Of a stretch of 26,498 bases of DNA, positions 1-8,246 are shown in pieces (position 1 is the stretch's first letter; each line of letters starts with the position of its first letter). Location of the stretch: positions 1-26,498 of IMG/VR virus record IMGVR_UViG_3300047476_000140; one strand, written 5' to 3'. Below the pieces are notes generated by a model. It did no database searches and was not told the DNA's origin. It saw nothing but the letters and a program-made list of their open reading frames with translations. Source of the DNA: a virus. Both the position numbers and the translations under genes were made by a program.

Positions 1-164
1 AGAGAAACAGGTCGTGCACTAGGACCACCAGCAGACAGCAAAGCAGCCGCTGCTTGCAGCATTGCTTGGTTCTGAATGCCTTGAGTTTGTTGTGGTGTCA
101 GGTACTCTTCAAGTCCAGTACCACCCATGCCGAAGAGCAAACCACCTAAATCTTCTGTTGCCAT
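1..164 (-). CDS. Probable virion ejection (DNA transfer) protein, N-terminal part
   Basis: The reading frame is open from an ATG at 164 to the left edge, giving about 54 residues, so the gene is cut by the window. Visible segments include ATEDLGGLLFGMG near the start and LTPQQTQGIQNQAMLQAAAA further in. This is Gly/Ala/Gln-rich low-complexity sequence, as seen at the N-termini of P22-like ejection proteins, which enter the cell with the DNA. Two ATG codons are adjacent (167 and 164). The Shine-Dalgarno AAGGGG lies 3 nt before the first and 6 nt before the second, so I chose the second. The upstream gene ends at 175. The family assignment rests on composition and on position after another ejection-type gene, not on a recognised domain. 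Confidence 0.6.
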   Translation of the reverse strand, partial: MATEDLGGLLFGMGGTGLEEYLTPQQTQGIQNQAMLQAAAALLSAGGPSARPVS

Positions 165-174
165 CATTTACCCC

Positions 175-1173
175 TTACATGAATCCAAGCAAACCGCCAA
201 GTGCAGCACCATAACCAGCATACTCAGGGCTTGTTGTTCCACCGATTAGTCGACCTAGTTGAGCGCCACCCAATGCACCGCCAAGAGCAGATGCAGTTTG
301 GTTGCGGTAGATTGGTGAAGTCTGAGTGCCACCAAGATTAGCTGGTTGCAAGCTCAAAGCACCTTGAGAGACATTCAAACGCTCTAAGCCTAAATTGCGT
401 GCTGCATCAAGTTTCTGCTGCTCGTAAGCCTGACGCAACTGCTCTTGTTGCAATGCCAAGTTCTGAGCCTGTGAGAAGCCTTGCTGACGCAACTGAGCGC
501 CTAAAGCACCAGACTGACGCAATGCAGCTTCGTCAACCAATGCACGCTGCACAGCTTGACGCGAACCACCAAAAGCTCTTGCAGCAGTTGCGGCAGCGCC
601 TTCGTTAGCAGTCTGAATCTGACGCTGGCGCTCAATATCGCCAAGAGCGTTTTGAACCACAGTTTCTTCGTAAGGGTTCATGTACTGCTCAACCATGCCA
701 AGGTTGTAGTTAGGGAATGCAGCAAATTGACGCTCACCCAAACCAGCAGCAGTTGCGCGTGCTTCTTCAAGGTTGCGTAAGTAAGCAGCCTTCATCTCAG
801 GGTCAATGGCTGTGCTTGTCGTGCTTGATGTTGGCTTATTGCCACCAAGTCCACCGCCAAGAGCTAAAGCACCAGCGCCTAGACCTAAAGCCTGACCAGT
901 TGATAAACCACCTAGTGCGCCGCCAAGAAAACTAGAACCGCCACTAAGTCCTAAAGATGACAATGTTTCTGCGTCTGTAATTCCAGCAGCCCATGATGGC
1001 AATGTTGATGCACCAGCACCAGCACCACCAAGTAATGTTGGTGCGTAATAAGCGCCAGCCGCCAACATAGCAGCCTTGCCTAGATCAGAACTAGCGACAT
1101 CGCCAACAGCGTCAACTGCACCGCCAACAATATCACCAACACCACCAACAACATCGCTTACAACGCCACCCAT
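175..1173 (-). CDS. Ejection / internal virion protein (P22 gp7/gp20-like)
   Basis: This 332-aa protein is very rich in Gly and Ala. Residues 1-120 are hydrophobic and flexible, with runs such as GLGAGALALGGGLGGNK. Residues 125-270 form a Gln/Ala/Arg/Glu helical region (for example RQQGFSQAQNLALQQEQLRQ), and the C-terminus is again Gly-rich (GGALGGAQLGRLIGG, ending GLLGFM). Podovirus ejection proteins, which are stored in the head and enter the periplasm with the DNA, share this layout of membrane-active glycine-rich ends around a helical core. The start is well supported: AAGGAG lies 6 nt before the ATG. It sits between a small unknown gene and another ejection-type gene, where P22-like phages keep these genes. 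The exact homologue (gp7, gp16 or gp20) cannot be told. Confidence 0.7.
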   Translation of the reverse strand: MGGVVSDVVGGVGDIVGGAVDAVGDVASSDLGKAAMLAAGAYYAPTLLGGAGAGASTLPSWAAGITDAETLSSLGLSGGSSFLGGALGGLSTGQALGLGAGALALGGGLGGNKPTSSTTSTAIDPEMKAAYLRNLEEARATAAGLGERQFAAFPNYNLGMVEQYMNPYEETVVQNALGDIERQRQIQTANEGAAATAARAFGGSRQAVQRALVDEAALRQSGALGAQLRQQGFSQAQNLALQQEQLRQAYEQQKLDAARNLGLERLNVSQGALSLQPANLGGTQTSPIYRNQTASALGGALGGAQLGRLIGGTTSPEYAGYGAALGGLLGFM

Positions 1174-1185
1174 ACTAGACTCCTT

Positions 1186-1485
1186 TTACTCTTTGTTAGA
1201 GTAGATGTAGGCTCTTGAGCCATCCAAACAAATAATCTCTGCTTTCCTATGCCACCCGAAAGTCTTAGCGAACTTTGCGAGTTTCTTGTTTTCCTCACGA
1301 ATGAGAGCAAACATAGGACAGCCGACCAATCCTTCTAAGCAAGATAGGTCTGTCTGGTAGCGTTTTTTGGTGTTTGCGGTCCATCTCTTGATGTCCGTAT
1401 GAAACCATAAACGATTGTCAAACAGCTCTAAGTAGACCGTGTAGTCATCCTTCAGGATAACTGGGACTTTGCTTTTTTCTTGCAC
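1186..1485 (-). CDS. Hypothetical phage protein
   Basis: This is a 99-aa soluble protein beginning MQEKSKVPVILKDDYTVYLE and ending CLDGSRAYIYSNKE. The start is GTG at 1485, with an AAAGG motif about 10 nt upstream. It has many aromatic and Lys residues and three Cys, and no signal peptide or membrane segment. The C-terminal pattern LAKFAKTFGW followed by a short beta-like end loosely recalls the last helix and strand of GNAT acetyltransferases. That is only an impression, because no acetyl-CoA loop is visible. It lies between the gp10-like tail gene and the ejection genes, with 12 bp to the next gene. Its expression with late virion genes is inferred from position. Function unknown. Confidence 0.7.
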   Translation of the reverse strand: MQEKSKVPVILKDDYTVYLELFDNRLWFHTDIKRWTANTKKRYQTDLSCLEGLVGCPMFALIREENKKLAKFAKTFGWHRKAEIICLDGSRAYIYSNKE

Positions 1486-1517
1486 TAATTCTAAGCCTTT
1501 GGCAAGTCAATAGAGCA

Positions 1518-2999
1518 TCACCGCTGACCAGACGCTAACGCATCCAAACGGTTCACGCCAACTCGCCAATCGCCCAAAATTGAACCTGTGTAGCGCACCT
1601 TGACCTGACGGGCAGAAAACCGCACATCTGTCGGCTGCGCTGCTGTATATGGCCCGTAAGTCGTTTCGTCCGAAGTCGGGTACATCCGAGTCTTGAACGA
1701 CACCACGACCTCGCCTAGAGTCTGCTCATCTGGCAGCACCCTAGTCACAGCCATCACATTGTCACCGTTACCGATCTCAATCGGTCCTGTCTCGGCGTAA
1801 GGCGTAGCGCCATCGTAGTTGTAGCCAACCTCATGCTCGTAGACATAACCGTCAGAAGACACCATCAGCGGGTCAAGGAAGACACCTCGATCTGTGCCAG
1901 CCGTACGACCTAAAGAGCCAATTGACCAATGATTCTCGCGGTAGTTGTAGGTCACATACGAGTCGTTTTCGTTGGACTGAGCAGAAGGATAGAACCAAGT
2001 CAACTCGCCATACTTAGAGTTGTGGACGCAATACACCTTGCTGCATTGGTTGTAGTTCATGTTCTGGAAGACATAATCGCCAACCTCAGACACCAAAGGC
2101 TTGACATAGCCGTCATAAATCCAGAATCCTGAACGAGACATCCAGATCGCAGCCGTGTCAATCGCACCCACAGCCTGAGACGAAATCACGCCACAGCCTG
2201 AACCAGCCTTCTCAAACGAGTAGACATAAGGCAGACCAATGTAGGTCGAGACATGGACATCAACATCTGTAAACAGCAGGTTTACACCCCTGACGCGCTT
2301 ACCTGTCTTCAATGAGCCAACAGTCTGCAACTCAAAGTCACCAGCCTGATTCGTGGCAGCAGGTGTCCAGACTGTGTTGTTTTCCTGATCGCACCACTTC
2401 ACAAGTCTAGGGTTTCCACTAGCGCCTAAAGCAAAGACAAAGCGTTCAGCCGTTGTCATCACGGCAGCGCATGAAGTAGGTGCATTGGTGATGGCAGCGG
2501 CAAGCGTAGGGCTTGAGAAGCCTAACTGCCACTCCAGCAGTTGACCGTCAGCAGACGAACAGGCAACGAGATACTGACCCCAAGTGTCCATTGTCCAAGT
2601 CGTTGCTGGAGTCACAGAACCGTTGTCAGGACGCGCCACACCGAAGGCGTAAGAGCCGTAAGTCGAATACCCGTAACCTGTCTTGGTGGCTGCATCAGCA
2701 ATGCCAGCCGTGAAACTTGATGGCGTGATTTCCTTCAAAGTTCCTGCTTCGTTCATCACATACAGCTTAGAGTGCGTGCCAGCCGCAATCCAGCGTCCTG
2801 CCGAGTTGTCCTTCCAAGTAATCAAGCCGCGGCATTTGCCTGTCATCTGGCTTGATGACTTCTTACGCCACCCGCCCAAAGGACGCAAAGTTCCCTCAAA
2901 CCAGCGAACGAGGTTTGCATCGAAGTATCTGCCTTTGGATTGGTATTCTGTGCCGTTACGGTAAACACCAGCAGGGATTTTGAGTGGAATGAGTGCCAT
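1518..2999 (-). CDS. P22 gp10-like packaged DNA stabilisation / tail protein
   Basis: A 493-aa protein starting MALIPLKIPAGVYRNGTEYQ, a well-conserved beginning in podovirus tail hub and DNA-stabilisation proteins. Blade-like segments (RWFEGTLRPLGGWR, WIAAGTHSKLYVM, YGELTWFYPSAQ, NYRENHWSIGSLGR) suggest a beta-propeller-rich fold. In P22, gp10 binds below the gp4 adaptor and helps seal the portal after packaging; this role is carried over by family and context. A TTG codon at 3029 would add ten residues but would overlap the upstream gene by 23 bp. The ATG at 2999 leaves 7 bp after the upstream stop and matches the usual N-terminus. The ribosome site is weak either way. Confidence 0.8.
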   Translation of the reverse strand: MALIPLKIPAGVYRNGTEYQSKGRYFDANLVRWFEGTLRPLGGWRKKSSSQMTGKCRGLITWKDNSAGRWIAAGTHSKLYVMNEAGTLKEITPSSFTAGIADAATKTGYGYSTYGSYAFGVARPDNGSVTPATTWTMDTWGQYLVACSSADGQLLEWQLGFSSPTLAAAITNAPTSCAAVMTTAERFVFALGASGNPRLVKWCDQENNTVWTPAATNQAGDFELQTVGSLKTGKRVRGVNLLFTDVDVHVSTYIGLPYVYSFEKAGSGCGVISSQAVGAIDTAAIWMSRSGFWIYDGYVKPLVSEVGDYVFQNMNYNQCSKVYCVHNSKYGELTWFYPSAQSNENDSYVTYNYRENHWSIGSLGRTAGTDRGVFLDPLMVSSDGYVYEHEVGYNYDGATPYAETGPIEIGNGDNVMAVTRVLPDEQTLGEVVVSFKTRMYPTSDETTYGPYTAAQPTDVRFSARQVKVRYTGSILGDWRVGVNRLDALASGQR

Positions 3000-3006
3000 A
3001 GTCTGA

Positions 3007-3681
3007 TTATGCTGATAGGTTGGACACAAATGTCAATGTGGCAACGACTGAAGCCGTTGTCGGTCTAGTTGGCGATGTTCCTGCTGGATAGGCTTGGATT
3101 GTTACTAGAGTGCTTGGCGTTGACCACCAAATCTCCACAAAGTCATTGGCGTTCAGGGTTACATAGTAGTTCCAGCCAACAATGATGTGACCATCAATGC
3201 CACCATGAGAGTTTGGCACGCTAATAAAACCAGTTGACCCATCAACATCAACACCAGCCCCTGAAGCATCCTTACGCAGCCAAATGCTCACATCGTGCAG
3301 TTGGGTGTCTGTGTTTTGAAACTGTGCGCTGAATTGCAGGTTGTAGATTCCAGCCTGTGCAACAGTCAGCCTTGATGCCTTACCGCCACTTGTCACCACG
3401 CTCACACCGTTAGCAAAGTCGGTGGTGTTGAATGTCATCACGGTGGCTGTGTTGGCGCTGGCAGTCTGGTCTGTCGTGTCCTGAAAAGCCCCGTAAGGGA
3501 TGTTCAGGTACTTACCGCCACGAGGTCCAAGCAATGCCTGAAATGCGTTTCTAACCCTTAAAAAGAAGGTTCTAAGACGCTCGTTTGTCTGGGCTACCGT
3601 CAGCCGCTCATACCTGTCTTGCGGATTAGGCAAGTCTGGTACTGGTGGAGTCTCTAGCTGCTGATCGAGGTTTGTAGCCAT
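3007..3681 (-). CDS. Virion structural protein with jelly-roll-like C-terminal domain
   Basis: A 224-aa protein in two parts. Residues 1-60 are proline-rich then helical (PPVPDLPNPQDRYERLTVAQ), as in anchoring peptides of phage tail proteins. Residues 60-224 are beta-rich, with segments such as AGIYNLQFSAQFQ, HDVSIWLRKD, GWNYYVTLNANDFVEIWWST and a Ser/Thr/Val-rich end. The 'AGIYNLQFSAQF ... VSIWLRKDG ... NDFVEIWW' order resembles C1q/TNF-like jelly-roll domains found in phage head or tail decorations. It lies between the endolysin and the gp10-like gene, so a tail or tail-associated role is likely. There is no Shine-Dalgarno match before the ATG, and the gap from the endolysin gene is only 23 bp. 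Fold and location are inference. Confidence 0.7.
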   Translation of the reverse strand: MATNLDQQLETPPVPDLPNPQDRYERLTVAQTNERLRTFFLRVRNAFQALLGPRGGKYLNIPYGAFQDTTDQTASANTATVMTFNTTDFANGVSVVTSGGKASRLTVAQAGIYNLQFSAQFQNTDTQLHDVSIWLRKDASGAGVDVDGSTGFISVPNSHGGIDGHIIVGWNYYVTLNANDFVEIWWSTPSTLVTIQAYPAGTSPTRPTTASVVATLTFVSNLSA

Positions 3682-3704
3682 AGACCATATTTTCGCTTAA
3701 AAGT

Positions 3705-4367
3705 CTAGGCGCGGCATATGTCAATGCAGCTATCGTATCTAGCCTCGCGATCTGCCAGCCCGATCAAACCGCCATTGATCTTTTTCGTCATGCCTTCAAT
3801 GTCCTCGGCATCAGCGAATTTGCTCAAGTTGTTGGTTTTCCAAAACCAGCCCGCCGATCTAGCCGCATTGTTTGGCTCTAGCAGAATATCAGGGTTAGAC
3901 ACTAGGTCAACTCCCAACGCTGCCGAGCAACGGGTGTAGTTGTCCTTGCCCGTCAATTGCTTTAGACCTCTTCCCCTGTACGCGAAACCCTCACCAGACT
4001 CAATCGTGCCGTTTCCCATACGATTCGAGTACACGGCGTTTGCGATAAGTTCAGGCTTACGATGCAGGGCTTTAGCAAAGGCGTTAGGGATATTCTTACC
4101 CTTCTCGTCCTTCTTAGGCTTCTTCGTGGCTGGGTCGATAACCGCAAAACGGTTAGACCAAACAGCAGCCATCGTCACATCTGAGTAATTCAGATTTTCC
4201 TCAAGCATCGTATAGCCAGCAGACTCGTGAGCAGTCTGCGCCAAGAATGAAGCAATGCGCTCTGGCGTATTGATCTCAAACTCCTCACAAGTGTTCTTGA
4301 TAACCTCAAGCCACTTGTCAGGGTCTTTGATCTTTACGGCAACCAGCATCTCGCGTGTAGGTGTCAT
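3705..4367 (-). CDS. Endolysin, glycoside hydrolase family 19 (chitinase/lysozyme-like)
   Basis: A 220-aa enzyme predicted to cut the glycan strands of peptidoglycan at the end of infection. GH19 marks are clear: AQTAHESAGY at 43-52 with likely catalytic acid E48, LEENLNYS at 55-62 with a second acidic pair, and the substrate-cleft block YRGRGLKQLTGKDNY at 130-144. W173 lies in SAGWFWKTNNL. There is no signal peptide or membrane anchor, so export needs a holin. The ATG overlaps the stop of the upstream holin-like gene as ATGA, implying translational coupling. Length is normal for a single-domain phage GH19 lysozyme, with no separate wall-binding domain. Assignment is firm; the exact bond cut is not shown by the sequence. 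Confidence 0.92.
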   Translation of the reverse strand: MTPTREMLVAVKIKDPDKWLEVIKNTCEEFEINTPERIASFLAQTAHESAGYTMLEENLNYSDVTMAAVWSNRFAVIDPATKKPKKDEKGKNIPNAFAKALHRKPELIANAVYSNRMGNGTIESGEGFAYRGRGLKQLTGKDNYTRCSAALGVDLVSNPDILLEPNNAARSAGWFWKTNNLSKFADAEDIEGMTKKINGGLIGLADREARYDSCIDICRA

Positions 4368-4840
4368 TTTTTGTCTTTCATGCGTGAGCCTTGGCTAGAA
4401 CCAAGCAAGAATGCAAACATACCTGTCAGAATTGTTCCGAAAATTGCGCCTTGTGTAACATCAGCAAATCGTTGATTAGTTTCAGGAATTGGGACCCAAA
4501 TTAAACATGGGATGACAACAGCACAAAATAATGACCACCAGCCGATAAAGAAGTAAATGAATCTGCGAACCAGAGGGTCGTCAGACTCCATGGCCTTCAT
4601 CTGCATATCAGTAGCACGCTGTCTAGACTTCTCGTCCAGCTCTGCCATGAACTCCTCATGCTTGGCAGCTTCAGCGTTCCACTTCTCATAATCCTCTTTG
4701 GTTGCTTCGTGTTCAGGCTTCAGGGTAATGCCCATCTTCTCCTGCACATAATCCACACCCTTCTCAATCACAGCATCTGCCACTTTAGGCATATTGTTGG
4801 CAATCAAGCCGTTAACGATTGACATGACGATTGGCAGCAT
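4364..4840 (-). CDS. Putative holin (GTA-holin / 3TM type)
   Basis: A 158-aa membrane protein. The first 25 residues are a hydrophobic or amphipathic helix (MLPIVMSIVNGLIANNMPKV), and residues 41-90 are a charged, probably cytoplasmic helix. Two clear membrane spans follow: about 94-116 (FIYFFIGWWSLFCAVVIPCL) and about 129-147 (TQGAIFGTILTGMFAFLLG), then a basic tail GSRMKDKK. The layout matches holins of the gene-transfer-agent 3TM family. The gene directly precedes the endolysin and overlaps it by four bases (ATGA), the usual holin-lysin arrangement. GGGG lies 6 nt before the ATG. Holins time lysis by forming inner-membrane holes. The call rests on topology and neighbourhood. Confidence 0.75.
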   Translation of the reverse strand: MLPIVMSIVNGLIANNMPKVADAVIEKGVDYVQEKMGITLKPEHEATKEDYEKWNAEAAKHEEFMAELDEKSRQRATDMQMKAMESDDPLVRRFIYFFIGWWSLFCAVVIPCLIWVPIPETNQRFADVTQGAIFGTILTGMFAFLLGSSQGSRMKDKK

Positions 4841-4841
4841 A

Positions 4842-5330
4842 TTAGACCCCTAAAGCAATTACAAACAACAAAACACCTGACGAGCCAACAGCCACGGCAG
4901 CATAAAACAAAGGCATAGACACAGCAAGAATTGCTGCGGTAGACAGCACCAAACCCAACTGCATCAGCATAGCTGAGTATGTGTAATAAGGTGACTTGGC
5001 TGACAACTGTTTCTGTTCAGTCTCCAAAGCCACAGCGCGTGCCTTGATCTCTTCCATGTCAGCGTTCATGCGCTGCGCTTCACCGTGATAGTGCTGTGAC
5101 AGCTTCTTGTCATCCACTAAATCAGCAGTTGTCTTGTAAATGGCAGCACGCACATTCTTGGCTTGATACCAAGCCCATTGATTGTTGGCAGCAATGATGT
5201 CCTTCATGATGCGACCAGAGTTGCTGTCCTTGAAGAAGCTGTTAATGGCTACCAATGCAGCCAATATGATGAGCAAGACAGCAGCACGCTTCTTGATAAT
5301 GATCTCCATCTCGCTTCTGGTTAGTGCCAT
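4842..5330 (-). CDS. Membrane protein, DUF4337-like
   Basis: A 162-aa protein with an N-terminal span at about 15-32 (RAAVLLIILAALVAI), a long helical, charged middle at 35-112, and two C-terminal spans at about 117-137 and 140-160. The segment NQWAWYQAKNVR at 50-61, followed by a coiled-coil region and paired C-terminal spans, is the pattern of the DUF4337 family, whose function is unknown. The start follows directly after the upstream stop, with an AGGA motif overlapping the end of that gene. It lies between a small membrane gene and the holin, so membrane remodelling or lysis timing is plausible, but nothing shows it directly. Confidence 0.75.
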   Translation of the reverse strand: MALTRSEMEIIIKKRAAVLLIILAALVAINSFFKDSNSGRIMKDIIAANNQWAWYQAKNVRAAIYKTTADLVDDKKLSQHYHGEAQRMNADMEEIKARAVALETEQKQLSAKSPYYTYSAMLMQLGLVLSTAAILAVSMPLFYAAVAVGSSGVLLFVIALGV

Positions 5331-5528
5331 TTACTCTTCCTTCTCTGTTGATTTCAATTCACGCTTTAGCTTCTTCAGTTCTCTTATCTCTGCCGCTATC
5401 TCACTCTTGAGAACTCTGTTGTCAAAATAGATAAAGGCAGTAATTGGTAACGCAATGAAGCTGACGGTTGCAAATAAGACCATGCCCCAAAAGTAGACCT
5501 TTGCGTCATAGTTTGAGATATTTGCCAT
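5331..5528 (-). CDS. Small membrane protein with C-terminal charged helix, possible i-spanin-like
   Basis: A 65-aa product from ATG 5528 (MANISNYDAKVYFWGMVLFA). One membrane span covers about residues 12-34, followed by a highly charged helix (VLKSEIAAEIRELKKLKREL) that could form a coiled coil. An upstream TTG at 5570 would add 14 poorly typed residues, so I prefer the ATG, although no Shine-Dalgarno is visible. The gene starts inside the end of the 271-residue ORF in another frame (133-bp overlap) and abuts the DUF4337-like gene. A short N-terminal span plus a periplasmic coiled coil is the layout of inner-membrane spanins, but this protein is short and no lipoprotein partner was found. Function is open. 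Confidence 0.65.
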   Translation of the reverse strand: MANISNYDAKVYFWGMVLFATVSFIALPITAFIYFDNRVLKSEIAAEIRELKKLKRELKSTEKEE

Positions 5529-6211
5529 ATGCACAACCAGAAAATGATGACAAGCCCAAGGGTAACCCAATGCGGTACGCAGCGATCAGTTCTGTCGTTC
5601 TCAGTCCTGATCTGGTCAATCCTTCTTTGCTTCTCGTTCTTTCTGTCCCTCTCCCTAGTCTTGCGCTGCTCAACCAAAATCTTCTCGTACATCGCTTTAT
5701 AACGACTGTACAGCGGTCCTAGTTGTGGTGGTGCTTCGTTCATCAGCCACCGCATTTCAGAACCGCACTTCGTTAGCTTCGTCTCGATAGAGATAAGTTC
5801 CAGCGCACCTTCGTTGTTGTCCTTGTACGATGCACTAAACACTTTTTGCTCTAGCTCTTCTTTGTAAGCAACGAGATAAGCCTGTGCCTTAAAGTAGTTA
5901 CCGACATGACGAATGAACTGGTCAACGACTTCATCTTCTGTTGGAATGTGGTCAACATAGTCATCTTTCTTTGGCTTTGTTGGCTTTGCTTCTGGCGCTG
6001 CTTCAGGTATTCTTTTAGGCGGTTCTGAGCCTCGAAGTATGCTGGCAAGCCATCCAAAGAATCCCGAAACATCTTTAGCGATTGCTTTAGCGTCATCAAC
6101 GCCTTTCTTAATGCGCTGTATCTCAGCTTTGCCCTCTGACAACATTTCGCAACAAGAGCGTATGCCCTTGATTGCGCTTGACAGCATAAGCATTGCAGAG
6201 ATAGGGTCCAC
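5396..6211 (-). CDS. Membrane-anchored hypothetical phage protein
   Basis: A 271-aa ORF from a GTG at 6211 (MDPISAMLMLSSAIKGIRSC). Residues 1-60 are helical, 62-85 are a Pro/Lys-rich linker, 90-210 are a charged helical domain ending in a very basic stretch (RKTRERDRKNEKQRR), and 214-231 is a single membrane span (WVTLGLVIIFWLCIWQ). The last ~40 residues (231-271) lie mostly over the next gene in another frame and look less protein-like; relatives probably end soon after the span, which is my recollection of such proteins. The start lies 1 bp after the upstream stop. Lysis or host-membrane takeover is possible from its neighbours, but function is unknown. An alternative frame over 5851-6291 is open but unconvincing. 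Confidence 0.65.
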   Translation of the reverse strand: MDPISAMLMLSSAIKGIRSCCEMLSEGKAEIQRIKKGVDDAKAIAKDVSGFFGWLASILRGSEPPKRIPEAAPEAKPTKPKKDDYVDHIPTEDEVVDQFIRHVGNYFKAQAYLVAYKEELEQKVFSASYKDNNEGALELISIETKLTKCGSEMRWLMNEAPPQLGPLYSRYKAMYEKILVEQRKTRERDRKNEKQRRIDQIRTENDRTDRCVPHWVTLGLVIIFWLCIWQISQTMTQRSTFGAWSYLQPSASLRYQLLPLSILTTEFSRVR

Positions 6212-6212
6212 A

Positions 6213-6404
6213 TCACGGCTGCTTTACTTCTTTGTAAATCTGATACACCTTGTGACCAATCATTATTACGGTGTAGATCAAAGTAGCCCATAACACCAGT
6301 TCGCTGACCTGATAGCCAGCAACCGTTGCAAGTGAAATAGTTACTGGTGGCGCTACCTTAGTAGCAACCGCTGCAACTGTTTCTGTTGTGTGCTCTGTTG
6401 CCAT
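6213..6404 (-). CDS. Small one-span membrane protein, holin-like
   Basis: A 63-aa protein: about 22 polar residues rich in Ala, Thr and Val, then a hydrophobic segment at about 24-50 (including YQVSELVLWATLIYTVIMIG) and a Lys-rich tail (YKEVKQP). Small proteins of this form occur beside lysis genes in many phages and are sometimes annotated as holins or pinholins; with one or two short spans this is possible but unproven. The ATG overlaps the stop of the preceding tail-fibre chaperone gene by one base (TAATG), and GGTGAG sits just upstream. The candidate holin beside the endolysin would make this a second holin or an antiholin. Confidence 0.7.
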   Translation of the reverse strand: MATEHTTETVAAVATKVAPPVTISLATVAGYQVSELVLWATLIYTVIMIGHKVYQIYKEVKQP

Positions 6405-6715
6405 TACTCACCCCAAGGCAAACCGTTGTCGGTCACGGGTGCTTTTTGAGCCTCAATCTGTGCGGTCAAAGCAGCCTCGACAGCTTCTTTGTCAATCTTG
6501 CCCCACAACCAACCAAGGACTGTTTCTTCAGTCAGGGTGTCGTAGTTCACGAATGAGTCACCTCGTTCTAGGGCTTGTGTGTTGTAAACACCTGCACCGT
6601 AGGGCTTCTCAGGGTCATTGCTAGCCTCAGTTGCTGAAGCACCCCAATGCACTACTGTTACAAGACCATCAGAGGTTTGGCGTTCTAGGTTATTGATTTT
6701 CCATGTGATTGTCAT
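6404..6715 (-). CDS. Probable tail fibre assembly chaperone (DUF7936-like)
   Basis: A 103-aa acidic protein starting MTITWKINNLERQTSDGLVT and containing NYDTLTEETVLGWLWGKI at about 57-74, then a helix with EAVEAALTAQIEAQK. The order 'TWKINxLERQTSDG ... hydrophobic strand ... YDxLTEExVxxW ... helix with AQIxAQ' is a repeated feature of small proteins encoded directly after phage tail fibre genes, and these are thought to help fold or assemble the fibre. Here it follows the fibre gene with a 10-bp gap, and its AAAGGA motif is 5 nt before the ATG. Location supports the chaperone role; direct evidence is absent. No membrane segment or signal peptide is present. Confidence 0.7.
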   Translation of the reverse strand: MTITWKINNLERQTSDGLVTVVHWGASATEASNDPEKPYGAGVYNTQALERGDSFVNYDTLTEETVLGWLWGKIDKEAVEAALTAQIEAQKAPVTDNGLPWGE

Positions 6716-6725
6716 AGTATTCCTT

Positions 6726-8243
6726 TTAGCAAGCCATCAAAACGCAAGGCACACAGTAAGAACCATCTTCATATGTGCAAGTTACATGGGTTGAAGTTAC
6801 TTTAGCGATTGTCTTGGCTCGAACAATGTCGTCGCCTTGTGGCTTGGCAGTACCGTCACCAGCAGACATCAGCAAATCACCACGGGCAACAGTAGTTCCT
6901 TGAGCGATACGGATAATCATATCGCCTGTCATAGCCATGTTAATTTCGTCTACATTGTGCTGTTCATCATGTGACCAGTTAACAAACACGCCAGCAACAT
7001 TGGCATCGCCTTCAACATCAGAAACTTTGACTTTGTTGAGCTGCTCGTTTGAAACAGGATTGCCTTCAGCGTCTGTATAAGAGTTCATTTCATCCAAGTT
7101 GGACAGCACAGTGCCTTTCTTGAGCGATTCGTCTTTAGACCCAATAGTTTGTGCGTAGCGAGCTAAGTGGCCGCCGTTATATGAAACTGTTGTACCAGAT
7201 ACTGATATTGTTCCTTCAAGGGTGCTAGCTTGATAAAACTCAACTAAAGTTCCATCATTTGTAAGACGGTTAATTAACAATACAGGGTCTGCATTGCGTG
7301 TGTGATATACAGCACCAACTCCAAAAAGTTCATGTCCTGCCGTACTCAGTGAAGAAGATGTTTTACCCACCAGCACTGTCCCGCTGGAGTCGATACGGGC
7401 GCGTTCTGCGTTGTTCACACCAAATGCCATGTGATTGGAGCTGTGGGTGTAATCAATGTACGCTTGAGATGCTGAAGATGCGTTAGGGAAACGAACACCA
7501 GCAAAGCCTGAAGCAGCAGCGCACAAGTATGCTTCTGAGCCACCTTCTGCGGTAACAATGTACCTGCTATCTGAAAGAGCGCCTGAGCTTCCTGTTTTGG
7601 CGTGCAGTCTTACAGAAGGACTTGTAGTACCAACACCCAAATTCCCACTAGAGTCAAGCGTCATTGCTTGGGTGAAGCTGATGGCGTTACCTGCTGTGCC
7701 AGAGGCTGCTATCTTAAACACATAAGCGCCGTTCTCCATCTCTAGAGTAGTAGCGCCAACACCAGAACCGTAATACTTGTACCCGCCGCTATCTCGGTAC
7801 ATATTGGAGCCAAAACGCAGACCGCCATTTGGCGTAAACATGGAAGCACCGCCAGTCAGTTCAATTGCTTTCCAGCTCGATACCCAAGCACTGGGCGTAA
7901 CACCAACACCAATGTTGCCAGAACTATCAACCCTAGCTCTCTCAGTTCCACCAGTAGTGATGCCAACAGTATCAGCAGCGGGGAAGAAGATACCTGTGTT
8001 GGTATCGCCTGTGTTGGTAATAGTTGGAGCAGATGCAGAGCCATCTGCAAATGATGCAATGCCGCCAACTGTCAGAACCTTACCAGAACCGACATTAAGA
8101 CCAACAGATGTGCCTGTGCCATCAGCATTGAAAAGCGCATCAATGGTGTCTAGGTCTGTGTTGAGTTTGCCACCCCATGTGTCTGTTGAAGCACCGACCT
8201 CTGGTTTGGTAAGCGATAAATTGCTCGTTGTGGTATCTGCCAT
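6726..8243 (-). CDS. Tail fibre / receptor-binding protein
   Basis: A 505-aa protein. Residues 9-35 carry the common fibre N-terminal motif ([20 protein letters not shown] then DLDTID), which probably attaches the fibre to the tail. The middle has several copies of a strand-turn unit, such as [14 protein letters not shown] (101-114), [12 protein letters not shown] and [14 protein letters not shown], typical of trimeric beta-structured fibres. The last ~130 residues form a distinct domain with [20 protein letters not shown] and a Cys-rich end ([17 protein letters not shown]). That end could be an intramolecular chaperone or a receptor-binding tip; I do not recognise catalytic residues there. 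GAGG, overlapping the upstream stop, lies 6-7 nt before the ATG. Host range is expected to depend on this gene. Confidence 0.85.
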   Translation of the reverse strand: MADTTTSNLSLTKPEVGASTDTWGGKLNTDLDTIDALFNADGTGTSVGLNVGSGKVLTVGGIASFADGSASAPTITNTGDTNTGIFFPAADTVGITTGGTERARVDSSGNIGVGVTPSAWVSSWKAIELTGGASMFTPNGGLRFGSNMYRDSGGYKYYGSGVGATTLEMENGAYVFKIAASGTAGNAISFTQAMTLDSSGNLGVGTTSPSVRLHAKTGSSGALSDSRYIVTAEGGSEAYLCAAASGFAGVRFPNASSASQAYIDYTHSSNHMAFGVNNAERARIDSSGTVLVGKTSSSLSTAGHELFGVGAVYHTRNADPVLLINRLTNDGTLVEFYQASTLEGTISVSGTTVSYNGGHLARYAQTIGSKDESLKKGTVLSNLDEMNSYTDAEGNPVSNEQLNKVKVSDVEGDANVAGVFVNWSHDEQHNVDEINMAMTGDMIIRIAQGTTVARGDLLMSAGDGTAKPQGDDIVRAKTIAKVTSTHVTCTYEDGSYCVPCVLMAC

Positions 8244-8246
8244 TTT

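Noticed and set aside
5851-6291. 146-residue minus-strand ORF overlapping the 271-aa membrane protein, with a lipobox-like TLSLQC
   Set aside because: It overlaps a better gene for most of its length, lacks a basic-hydrophobic signal peptide before the Cys, and reads as low-complexity frame-shifted sequence, so an o-spanin is not supported.
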